From contig JARRPX010000001.1 in assembly GCA_037382465.1 (NCBI GenBank), positions 1 through 64,000 of the forward strand: a stretch of DNA of 64,000 nucleotides. Reading direction: 5' to 3'. The notes under the pieces are model-generated. The model did not search any database, was not told where the DNA came from, and saw only the letters and a program-made list of their open reading frames with translations. This document shows, one piece after another, positions 53,205-61,061 of the stretch. This DNA is from Anaerolineales bacterium (GTDB taxonomy: Bacteria; Chloroflexota; Anaerolineae; Anaerolineales; E44-bin32). Numbering within the stretch: the stretch's first letter is position 1; each line of letters starts with the position of its first letter. Made by a program: the position numbers and the translations under genes.

Positions 53205-54418
53205 AGTTGTTCCTTTGTAGCGTTGTGTTTTCTACTGAAATGGAGCATTTTATTTTTATGACTCAGCTGTCGGACGGCTGAAATCGCGGCACGGACATCT
53301 TCGCGGGTGTTCATAGCTCCCAGGCTGAAACGAACGGTGCCGGTCGGGAAGGTGCCCAGCGTTTTATGTGCTGCAGGCGCGCAGTGTAAACCCACGCGGC
53401 AGAGGATGCCGAACTCTTCGTCCAGACGCAATCCAATTTCAGAAGGCGCTTGATCGTCAATATTGAAGGAGATTGTTGGCGTTTGGAATGCCGCATTCAA
53501 GCTCCCGTAAACCGTAACGCCGGGGATATCGAGCAGGCCGTCCAGTAATCGCTGGGTTAACTTCGTCTCGTGCGAACGGATCGAATCCAGACCTTTTTGC
53601 AAAATCCAGTGAATGCCGGCATTCAATCCCGCTATGCCTACGCCGTTGGGTGTACCACTTTCACCTAGATCGGGCAAAAAGTCAGGATGTTCTTCCAATT
53701 CGGAGCGGCTGCCGGTTCCCCCTCGTTTGAGCGGCACGAAGCGCTTTAGGTCCACGCGCGGGCCAACGATTAAGCCACCCGTTCCCATAGGCCCGTAGAG
53801 TGATTTATGCCCCGTAAACGCCAGCAGGTCGATTTGATCTGCCTGCATGTCGATGGGAAATGCGCCTGCGGATTGAGCGGTATCCACCAGCAAGAGCAGG
53901 CCGTATTGGCGAGCGATTTCGCCAATTTCCGCAACGGGCAATATCGTGCCGACGACATTGGAGGCATGATTAACCGCCAACATGATGGTGTTGGGTCGTA
54001 TCGCTGCGGCAACATCTACAAGGGGAAGATAACCTTCCGCAGAACACTTAACGACGGTCAACTCGAGTCCGTTTTGTTCCATCGCCCGCAAAGGACGCAT
54101 CATAGAATTGTGTTCCATACTGGTCGTAACTACGTGATCGCCCGGTCGCAGGTATCCGTAGATTGCCAAATTGAGAGCTTCAGTGACGTTGGATCCGAAA
54201 ATGACACCCAGTGGATCGGGAGCGTTGAATAATCTTGCGACACTCTCACGTGTTTCATATACAATGCGAGCCGCATCCACAGCCATGCGATGCCCGGAAC
54301 GGCCGGGGTTTGCTCCCGTCTCCGTCAAGAAATGCGCCATGGCAGCGCCCACTGAGATTGGCTTGGGCCATGACGTTGCCGCATTGTCCAGATAGATGAG
54401 CTGCTCATTGATATGCAT
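53201..54418 (-). CDS. Cysteine desulfurase-like class V aminotransferase
   Basis: The 405-residue PLP enzyme has INEQLIYLDNAATSWPKP, GSNVTEALNLAIYG, the aspartate in LLLVDTAQSAGAFP and PLP-lysine in LAFTGHKSLYGPMGTGGL. It carries the catalytic cysteine in RVGLHCAPAAHKTLGT. This branch of desulfurases/selenocysteine lyases is often found next to selenium genes. It would release sulfur or selenium from an amino acid onto DUF3343 or another carrier. It starts 10 bases after a BNR lipoprotein gene, with GGCGGAAG as ribosome-binding site, so it is co-transcribed. Confidence 0.9.
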   Translation of the reverse strand: MHINEQLIYLDNAATSWPKPISVGAAMAHFLTETGANPGRSGHRMAVDAARIVYETRESVARLFNAPDPLGVIFGSNVTEALNLAIYGYLRPGDHVVTTSMEHNSMMRPLRAMEQNGLELTVVKCSAEGYLPLVDVAAAIRPNTIMLAVNHASNVVGTILPVAEIGEIARQYGLLLLVDTAQSAGAFPIDMQADQIDLLAFTGHKSLYGPMGTGGLIVGPRVDLKRFVPLKRGGTGSRSELEEHPDFLPDLGESGTPNGVGIAGLNAGIHWILQKGLDSIRSHETKLTQRLLDGLLDIPGVTVYGSLNAAFQTPTISFNIDDQAPSEIGLRLDEEFGILCRVGLHCAPAAHKTLGTFPTGTVRFSLGAMNTREDVRAAISAVRQLSHKNKMLHFSRKHNATKEQL

Positions 54419-54428
54419 ATGCTTCCGC

Positions 54429-55361
54429 CTACTTGAACCCGTCTTTCCGTTTCAATAACACAATCTCGGGTTTCATCATGTTGGTAATGGTCAGATAAGA
54501 TGCATCATGCGAGAGATATAACGATACGAACATGGGCGTCTCGGCTACGTCTACCAAAACCCAATTCATGCCACCGTCGGTAGTTTGAAACTCGACGACT
54601 TTGCTTTGTGAATTTCCAGTAACATGCAGCAGTACCAGGCCATGCTGGTTGTCCAGAAAACGCAGCCCTGCCGATGCGGTTTCGACCTCGGATATCTGTG
54701 CATCTCCGATTGGCAAAATTCGTTCTTGCCAGGTTTCACCACCATCCACAGTGACGAACAATCGTCCAGTGGTATCGAGAACAGCGCCTTCATTCGGTGC
54801 TTGCAGCGAAATTGCCATTATCTCGGACATATCTTCCGGCAAGCTCACCGATTGCCAGTTGCCACCGCCATCGATTGTAATTCCCAGGTTGTCCGTCGAC
54901 GCTATCCAACCTGTGCTGGCATCGAGGAAACTTAGGAACTTGCAATAGTTGCCGAAATCGTTGACGGATTCCCAGGTCTGTCCGCCATCGACGCTTCGGG
55001 CTACGGGGCCCAGACTGCACTGCCAATCCACAAGAGGACTTACTACATCGAGTCCGAAGAGACATTCAACACTGCTGTCGGACATGATCCAGGATTGGCC
55101 GCCGTCCAATGTGACGTGTGCTTTTCCTTCATCCGATGGACCACCAGTTATGCCAATATCGGAATTCAAGTACGCCGCGACTCGTATCGCGTGGTCGATG
55201 GCGTCTTTACGCAGAAACTCCCAGGAATCCGATAGAAGTACGTATTCCTGATCCATCGTTGGGTCGGTAATGTCTGATGGGCCATCGAACGTGGAACAAC
55301 TGTTCATCGCAACGATCGAAAAGCCGATCAGGAAGGCGCGACACAGGATATGCTTCATCAT
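54429..55361 (-). CDS. BNR/YCF48-like beta-propeller lipoprotein
   Basis: The 310-residue exported lipoprotein (lipobox AMNSC, Cys at about 22) is built from repeats ending in TxDGGxxW: VTLDGGQSWIMS, RSVDGGQTWES, ITIDGGGNWQS, VTVDGGETWQE and QTTDGGMNWVL. This indicates a BNR/YCF48-like beta-propeller. Conserved cysteines appear in VECLFGLD, DWQCSLG and NYCKFLS; the first two may pair. It is a tandem paralogue of the gene at 55392-56339. It runs into the cysteine desulfurase-like gene 10 bases later, an unusual partner for this family. Confidence 0.85.
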   Translation of the reverse strand: MMKHILCRAFLIGFSIVAMNSCSTFDGPSDITDPTMDQEYVLLSDSWEFLRKDAIDHAIRVAAYLNSDIGITGGPSDEGKAHVTLDGGQSWIMSDSSVECLFGLDVVSPLVDWQCSLGPVARSVDGGQTWESVNDFGNYCKFLSFLDASTGWIASTDNLGITIDGGGNWQSVSLPEDMSEIMAISLQAPNEGAVLDTTGRLFVTVDGGETWQERILPIGDAQISEVETASAGLRFLDNQHGLVLLHVTGNSQSKVVEFQTTDGGMNWVLVDVAETPMFVSLYLSHDASYLTITNMMKPEIVLLKRKDGFK

Positions 55362-55391
55362 GGCTTTTACGTGCTCACCTTCTTTCCGACG

Positions 55392-56339
55392 TCATTCGGT
55401 ATTGTGGCGAAGCACAGCGATCTTCCCCGAGACTGACAGGATCGTCAGATATTTCCCGTCTCTCGTCAGATACGTGGAGCCGAGAGTGGCAGGCACGATT
55501 TCTTCCTGCCAGGCCTGACCACCATCTGAAGTCGTCAGCGCTATGACTTTGCTGTCTCCGCCTCCGAAGATGTTGACGATCACGATTCCGTTGTCGGCGT
55601 CCATGAAACGAATGGCGCCAAAAGTTGTGGAATCATTCGCCTCAAGTTTCATTTCACCGTATTTACCAAGAGGCAATGAGATCTTGTTCCAACTCTGCCC
55701 ACCATTGGCGGTGAGGTACAAATCTCCGCCCTTGTACAAGAGATATCCATCCGTGCTCGTTCTGAGTGAGATGGTGACGATATTGTAGACATACATATCC
55801 TCTGGTAGTGGGAATTCCGTCCAGGTTTCACCCGCGTCGGTACTCAGTTGTGAGTTCGGTGTTTGCTTTGGCGAGAGATACCAGACTGTATTCGCGTCGA
55901 CCGCACTCACTCGACAGAATGGTATTCCGGCGCCGTCAGCATCGCCTTCCCAGGTAAGGCCACTGTCTTCAGTCAGGCGAATCACCGAGGCGTTGCATTG
56001 CCAGATCGTGTTGACATCAACGATGTCCAGACCGAACAGTCAACCCGAACTCGTGTCGGAGGCCACCCAGGTCTGACCACCATCATTGGTGATGTGAAGT
56101 TTACCTGTTGAATCGGCACCACCGGTAAATCCCAGTTTGTCATCATAGAACGCCGCCATTCTTACGTTTTGTTCAACGCGATCCAACTCAAGCACGATCT
56201 CCCACGGTTCGACTGGTTCTGGCGTTGAAGTTTTCGTTGGAACGGCCGCTGGAACTTCGGTGGTCGGCGATCCGCTTTTCAACGCGCAAGCTGATAGAAA
56301 TGAGGAAGCTATAAAAAGTAGTGTGTAAAATTTCTTCAT
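55392..56339 (-). CDS. BNR/YCF48-like lipoprotein with an in-frame UGA at codon 100
   Basis: From ATG 56339 (MKKFYTLLFIASSFLSAC, GGAG upstream) the frame encodes a lipoprotein with TNDGGQTWVAS, TEDSGLTWEG, STDAGETWTE, TANGGQSWNK and TSDGGQAWQE repeats to a normal stop at 55392. One TGA (56040-56042) interrupts it. The residues after it (LFGLDIV...WQC) align with LFGLDVV...WQC of the tandem paralogue, where the TGA position is Cys (TGT). Read through, the protein has 315 residues. Possible readings are a selenocysteine codon, a nonsense mutation or a sequencing error. A 6-bp hairpin with a GUU loop starts 12 bases after the TGA. The genes behind it handle sulfur or selenium. Confidence 0.7.
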
Positions 56340-56359
56340 CCTTTGTTCTCCTTTTTTTG

Positions 56360-56620
56360 TCATTCCGTAAGCGGGGCTACGTCCTTGCGTCTCACCAGAA
56401 GTAAATTCAAACCCAGATCCCGGATGCGGGATAAAATTCCGTGAAGCGCAGCTTGATCGGGGATGTCGCCGTATAAAGTGGTCACGATCTTCCCCTCACG
56501 TTCCTCGACGCTGATCTGCATGTCCTCAAACCAGGAAGACCATTTATGATCCAGCCGTCCCTGGACTTCAATTTCATACGTCGTCAGAGAATCCGTGCAT
56601 TTTTTCGGTTTGTTTTGCAT
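56360..56620 (-). CDS. Small MalT-regulator-associated protein (second copy)
   Basis: The 86-residue protein reads LTTYEIEVQGRLDHKWSSWFEDMQISVEE, then TTLYGDIPDQAALHGILSRIRDLGLNLLLVRR. The GRLDxxWSxWF and DQAALHGxLxRIRDLGL motifs recur in small Chloroflexota proteins next to MalT-type regulators, and a divergent copy is at 47707-47934. It is 112 bases downstream of such a regulator and ends 20 bases before the BNR lipoprotein start. Function is unknown. Confidence 0.8.
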   Translation of the reverse strand: MQNKPKKCTDSLTTYEIEVQGRLDHKWSSWFEDMQISVEEREGKIVTTLYGDIPDQAALHGILSRIRDLGLNLLLVRRKDVAPLTE

Positions 56621-56732
56621 CCTCGGCCTCTTGGGAGTACAAAAACCGGTTGCTTGAATGGACTTACTCTATCAAGCAACCGGGATGGTTGTCGTCACCC
56701 AAGTGGGTGATTGCAGGTACCAAATTCGTCGA

Positions 56733-59483
56733 CTATTCGAGAATTCCCAACTCGCGTGCGCGAGCGACGGCTTGTGTGCGTCGTGAGACGTCAAGCTTGC
56801 GAAAAATGTGGGTGATGTGCGTTTTAACGGTGTTCACAGAGATATAGAGTTTTTCCGAGATTTCCGGGTTTGAGATTCCCGTTGCGATCAATTTCAGAAT
56901 TTCCAGTTCCCGCGGTCTCAAAGGTTCGATCAGTTGATCCTGGGCCGATTTCTGTTTCTGCTGCGCATTCTCGCCCAATCTCCACTTTTCGGAGATCGAA
57001 CACAACCGATCGATAAACTCGGGGTAATTGCTACTCGGTTTGGCTTGACGCAGCAGCTCAAGCACCGGCTCACCTTCACCGATGAAAATAAATGAAAACT
57101 TTTGTGGCGCGGCCATCACCAGAGCTTGTTCCAGCACCTCGATAGCTCGTTGTTGGTTTCCCCGTGCTTGTTGGGTGAGTGCCTGGATGATCTGGATTTC
57201 GATTTGCGAAGGAAGATCGTTGTGTTGCTCAGCGATTGCATCGTGACTCATCAATATGGCTTGCAATTGTTTCAGGCTGGCGAAGGGCTGCGACAGATTC
57301 CGTTGGTGCTGGGCGAGAATGACCCTGGCCAGCGTAAGGGTTTCGAGGTCAATCTCCTCACAATCCGCGTCCAGGAGTTCGCGGTGATCTTCTGCCCAAT
57401 GTAGTGCCAGATCGAAATAGTGCGGTTCGGTTGGTGCCTGCCGCAACCATAATTTTACACGTTGCGTGCTGGCGTGCACTTTATCTTGAGGCCGAAGTTG
57501 CTCAGCCTTTGCCAATGATTCTAGAGCTTCTTCGATTTGCCCCCGAATTTGTTGGATGGATGCAAGTACGATCAACCCCCGACTCTGATGGCTGGGTGCG
57601 GATGTCAATTCGAGTTTGGCCAGCCCATTCTGGATATTTCGGACTGCATCTTCGAGTTGTCCTTGCTCGAGCAATGCCTCACCTAAGACGATTTCGATCG
57701 TGCCCGTGTACGGAATTAACCGATCGTCCACTTTGTCTTTGATCGTCTGCAACCCGGTCCGGCAAATCTCTACGGCTTGTTGCAGCTGTCCTTGTGCGCG
57801 GGCAATATCTGCAAGTGCGTTAATCCCAGCCGAAGCGTTGAACAAATCATTGCCGGCGATCCCGGTGTGCCAGGCTTCTTCGAAAGACTTTCTGGCGGAA
57901 TCAAGGTCTCCGAGGCGTGAATATCCATTCCCCAGGTTGTATGCCAGCGCGCTGCGAAAGAGGGTTTCGTCTTCTGGAAGACGCGCAATCGATTCAAGGG
58001 TGAAGTCGATCACTTTTTGAGGGTCTTCTAAACGCAACTGAAGTAAGTAAGCCCGCACTTTATCGATGTAGTGTCTGGCGACAGGAAAGGATGCTGTCCG
58101 TGGTTTCTGCGACGTGGCTTCCGCCTCCAACGATGTTTCAGCGATTTTCAGCCACTTTTTTACCAATCCTGCAGATTCGGGTGTGTCAAGGGTGTTAAGG
58201 TGCTCCAACAGAATACAGCTGGCGAAGACGGCACTCAGTAATGCGTGGGAATGTAATACCTCTTCCGGCAGCGATTTCAGCCACTTGTACACCAGAACAG
58301 TTTCGCTGCGGTAGAAAGTGCTTAGTACATGCCGATTGATAATTTCTGCTGTGTAATTGAAATCCTGCGTCGCCAATGCATATTTAATCGCTTCATTGAT
58401 CAGCCCCTCGCGCTCGAACCACCGGCTGGCTCGAATGCGGATCGAACGAATATCTGCCTCGTTTGTCGATAGACTCAGGCGGTGATAGAGTAAATCGGCA
58501 AAAAGATGGTGGTATCGGAACCAGAATCGACGATTGTCCAGTGGAATGGTGAACAAATTGATTCGTTCCAACTTGTCCAGTATCTTTTGGCTGTCATCTC
58601 GATCGGTGAGCGCATCACAGAGTGGACCGCACATCCTTTCAAGTATCGACGTTTGATAAAGAAAATCCTGAATGTGTGGCGGTTGATATTGAAGGATCTC
58701 TTCGACCAGATAGTCCATCACATAACGGTCATCGCCTGCAAACGCGTCAATGAATTCCTGCTTCCCTCTCGCATCCAATGCTTGTAGGGAAAGCGCAGCC
58801 AGATGTAGACCGACGGCCCACCCTTCCGTGCGTTTCTCCAACGCAGCGACATCGTCGTCATTTAGATCCAGATTGGATATCGTATTGAGGAATTCGCTGG
58901 TCTCTTCTTTTGTAAACCTTAGATCGGCGACTCGGATCTCCGTGAGTTCTGCGCGTGCTCGCCACCGGGATAGTGCCAGAGGGGGATTTTCCCGCGTGGC
59001 AATTACGAGGTGGATTCGCGCTGGCAGATGATCGATGAAGTAATCCAAATTATGATGGATTGATTCCTCGCGTATGAGATGGTAATCATCCAACACCAGA
59101 ATGAGAGGCGAGGGGATGGCAGAAAGATCATTAATGAATATGGTCAATAAGGTATCCATGGGTGGTGGTTGAGACATCTGCAGCGAAGCTTTTACCCCTT
59201 CCCCGACCGATGGATGTAGTGCTTGAATGGCTGCAATTAAATACTGCCAGAACCTGCTATGATCGTTATCTTCCGAGTCCAACGAAAGCCACGCGGCGGA
59301 ATTGCTGTGCTCTTGCAGCCAAGCACTCAAAATTGACGTTTTTCCAAAACCGGCGGGCGCGGAAATTAGTGTAATTCGCCCCGCCAGCCCTGCGTTCAAC
59401 TGCTCGATCAAACGCTTGCGCGGAACGAGGTCGGGGCGAGTAGGAGGAATGTACAGCTTTGTTGACAATAACGGGTTCGACAT
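56733..59483 (-). CDS. MalT-type (LAL) LuxR-family transcriptional regulator
   Basis: The 916-residue protein starts MSNPLLSTKLYIPPTRPDLVPRKRL. Walker A is [10 protein letters not shown] (41-50), Walker B is LILVLDDYHLI. TPR-like repeats follow (AYNLGNGYSRLGDLDSARKSFEEAW). The C-terminal LuxR domain is LRPRELEILKLIATGISNPEISEKLYISVNTVKTHITHIFRKLDVSRRTQ. It heads a minus-strand set with the small protein, the BNR lipoproteins and the sulfur/selenium genes, which are its likely targets. The ligand is unknown. It resembles the regulator at 48123-50858 in layout but is clearly divergent. Confidence 0.93.
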   Translation of the reverse strand: MSNPLLSTKLYIPPTRPDLVPRKRLIEQLNAGLAGRITLISAPAGFGKTSILSAWLQEHSNSAAWLSLDSEDNDHSRFWQYLIAAIQALHPSVGEGVKASLQMSQPPPMDTLLTIFINDLSAIPSPLILVLDDYHLIREESIHHNLDYFIDHLPARIHLVIATRENPPLALSRWRARAELTEIRVADLRFTKEETSEFLNTISNLDLNDDDVAALEKRTEGWAVGLHLAALSLQALDARGKQEFIDAFAGDDRYVMDYLVEEILQYQPPHIQDFLYQTSILERMCGPLCDALTDRDDSQKILDKLERINLFTIPLDNRRFWFRYHHLFADLLYHRLSLSTNEADIRSIRIRASRWFEREGLINEAIKYALATQDFNYTAEIINRHVLSTFYRSETVLVYKWLKSLPEEVLHSHALLSAVFASCILLEHLNTLDTPESAGLVKKWLKIAETSLEAEATSQKPRTASFPVARHYIDKVRAYLLQLRLEDPQKVIDFTLESIARLPEDETLFRSALAYNLGNGYSRLGDLDSARKSFEEAWHTGIAGNDLFNASAGINALADIARAQGQLQQAVEICRTGLQTIKDKVDDRLIPYTGTIEIVLGEALLEQGQLEDAVRNIQNGLAKLELTSAPSHQSRGLIVLASIQQIRGQIEEALESLAKAEQLRPQDKVHASTQRVKLWLRQAPTEPHYFDLALHWAEDHRELLDADCEEIDLETLTLARVILAQHQRNLSQPFASLKQLQAILMSHDAIAEQHNDLPSQIEIQIIQALTQQARGNQQRAIEVLEQALVMAAPQKFSFIFIGEGEPVLELLRQAKPSSNYPEFIDRLCSISEKWRLGENAQQKQKSAQDQLIEPLRPRELEILKLIATGISNPEISEKLYISVNTVKTHITHIFRKLDVSRRTQAVARARELGILE

Positions 59484-59666
59484 AATTGACTACCGATAGT
59501 AATCCCTTGTTTGCGTGTGAAAACGACACGATCTTAGCATGATTTTAAGGTATTATCACTTCCCCTCGAAATCCGGGTTTTGGCATCGGGGGATTCTGGC
59601 GGTCGACGCCAAGATCAATAGTGGTTTGATACTCACATCGACCAGGAGTTATGGCAGCGTCGTTTC

Positions 59667-60713
59667 TTATTGACCCTGCTCCCATTGTACATAAGCCGCG
59701 TACATTTCCGGCAGCGTCATCCACTGCACCTGTCCGGATTGCACGTACGGCTGGAGGCGCTGCAGCCAGGCCTCGACCACCCCGGTCTCGACTGGCGACC
59801 CGATGCTCTTGCCGACGTAATAGATGTTCACCATGCCGGGTTCGGCGAGCGAAATGGCTTCCTCGAGTTCCGCGATGAATGCGTCGATGTCTTCCATCTG
59901 CGTGGGCATCTCGCCGTTTTCCGCAAGGATCACCAGCCGGCCATTGGGATCATGGGTGAGCCAATCCAGGCCGCTGTTGGCGCGCCAGGGATGGATCCGC
60001 TCGGCCAGGTCGGCGGGAATAACGTCGTGGCATTCCGAAGGTGTCTTGCAGTCGCGGTACTCGGGCGGGCGCAGCGCTTCAGGCATCGACATCACGCTGT
60101 ACGATACGATTCCGGTGGTGAAGAGATAGCCGGCATCGGCCGAAGCGGTCACCCAATCGCAATGCGAGGTGTTGCCCGAGAGGTGCCGCACGACCACCCC
60201 CAGGGTTTCGAGCTGCTCTTTTTCGGCGCGCAGGTCGTCGCTGAAACGGGCGCAGTTGTAATTTTGCTGCCCCCCGATGTCCGCATGCACACCGACGCCG
60301 TGGCCGCGCTGCTGCATTTCCAGCAGTACGTTATCGCCCCAGCGGATCGATCCGTCCGTGAGTTCCTTGCTTTCGAACGTAAGTTTCGCGCCGTAGGATT
60401 CGAACAAACTGGCCCACTCGCGCACGATTTGGGCATGTTGTTCGAATTTCGCTTCGTCTTCATCGTCCCCCCAACCTTCGAGATGGATCATGAGGCCAAG
60501 ATAGAGCACGCGTTGATTATCTGCCGCAGACGGCAAACTGCAATCCGCCGGGCAGTTGTCGATGGTCTCCGGTCCATCGCAGACCCCGTCGCCGCACCTT
60601 TTATCGGGTGTGGGGGGACGCGATCCGGTCTGTGCAATCGTGGCCGGGCTGGCTTGACAAGCAGTCATGACCAACGCAAGGATGACGAAGCAAGGCAAAG
60701 TGATTCGCTGCAT
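59667..60713 (-). CDS. Polysaccharide-deacetylase-like lipoprotein
   Basis: The 348-residue protein has a lipoprotein signal (MQRITLPCFVILALVMTAC). A Cys-rich module CGDGVCDGPETIDNCPADC (39-57) of the kind found in many secreted bacterial proteins follows. A TIM-barrel-like domain then has LGLMIHLEGWGDD, LTFESKELTDG, RGHGVGVHADIGG, VVRHLSGNTSHCDWV and RLVILAENGEMP. This strand order resembles polysaccharide deacetylase/glycoside hydrolase family 57-like folds, with HADIGG and NTSHCDW as possible metal or active-site loops. I cannot assign substrate or confirm the D-H-H triad. Confidence 0.65.
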   Translation of the reverse strand: MQRITLPCFVILALVMTACQASPATIAQTGSRPPTPDKRCGDGVCDGPETIDNCPADCSLPSAADNQRVLYLGLMIHLEGWGDDEDEAKFEQHAQIVREWASLFESYGAKLTFESKELTDGSIRWGDNVLLEMQQRGHGVGVHADIGGQQNYNCARFSDDLRAEKEQLETLGVVVRHLSGNTSHCDWVTASADAGYLFTTGIVSYSVMSMPEALRPPEYRDCKTPSECHDVIPADLAERIHPWRANSGLDWLTHDPNGRLVILAENGEMPTQMEDIDAFIAELEEAISLAEPGMVNIYYVGKSIGSPVETGVVEAWLQRLQPYVQSGQVQWMTLPEMYAAYVQWEQGQ

Positions 60714-61061
60714 GAGGCTCTCCTGGATGCCGAAGGTACCTTCAGGCGAGTATTATATAGAAATCGAGGCATCTCGCTTTTCATGATCGCGTGCTGTGGA
60801 AATAACAATTGAACCCCTCATCGTTTTCTTGTATGCTGTAGGCGGAATTTGGCAGCACATCGCTTGGCCCAGGGAAAACGGCAGGCTAAGGCGCAGCGGG
60901 GAGCCCGATATCGACACGATGAGAAACCCGACTTCGCAGGAGAACCGGGTTTCTTTCTGTATGCTGCCAAATCGCCCGGCGATATTAGAAGACGGATCCT
61001 GCACATCGCTGAGCACGAGATCGAACAGAGAGCGAGAATTTTGATCTGGCGGGGTGATCGA
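60714..61061. other. Divergent intergenic region with a hairpin
   Basis: This 348-base gap separates the deacetylase-like gene from the metallophosphoesterase. It holds one 9-bp inverted repeat (60922-60954), described separately. The plus frame of the phosphoesterase is open from 60849, but the residues look non-coding and no ribosome-binding site is present. Nothing else is recognised. Confidence 0.5.
60922..60954 (+). repeat. 9-bp inverted repeat, terminator-like hairpin
   Basis: AGAAACCCG (60922-60930) and CGGGTTTCT (60946-60954) form a perfect stem followed by TTCTGT. It lies between two divergently transcribed genes, so it does not end either; it may be attenuator-like or an intergenic repeat element. 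Confidence 0.45.

Noticed and set aside
60849-61061. 71-residue N-terminal extension of the metallophosphoesterase
   Set aside because: The residues are basic and non-conserved in appearance, include the hairpin sequence, and the phosphoesterase motif starts right after ATG 61062.
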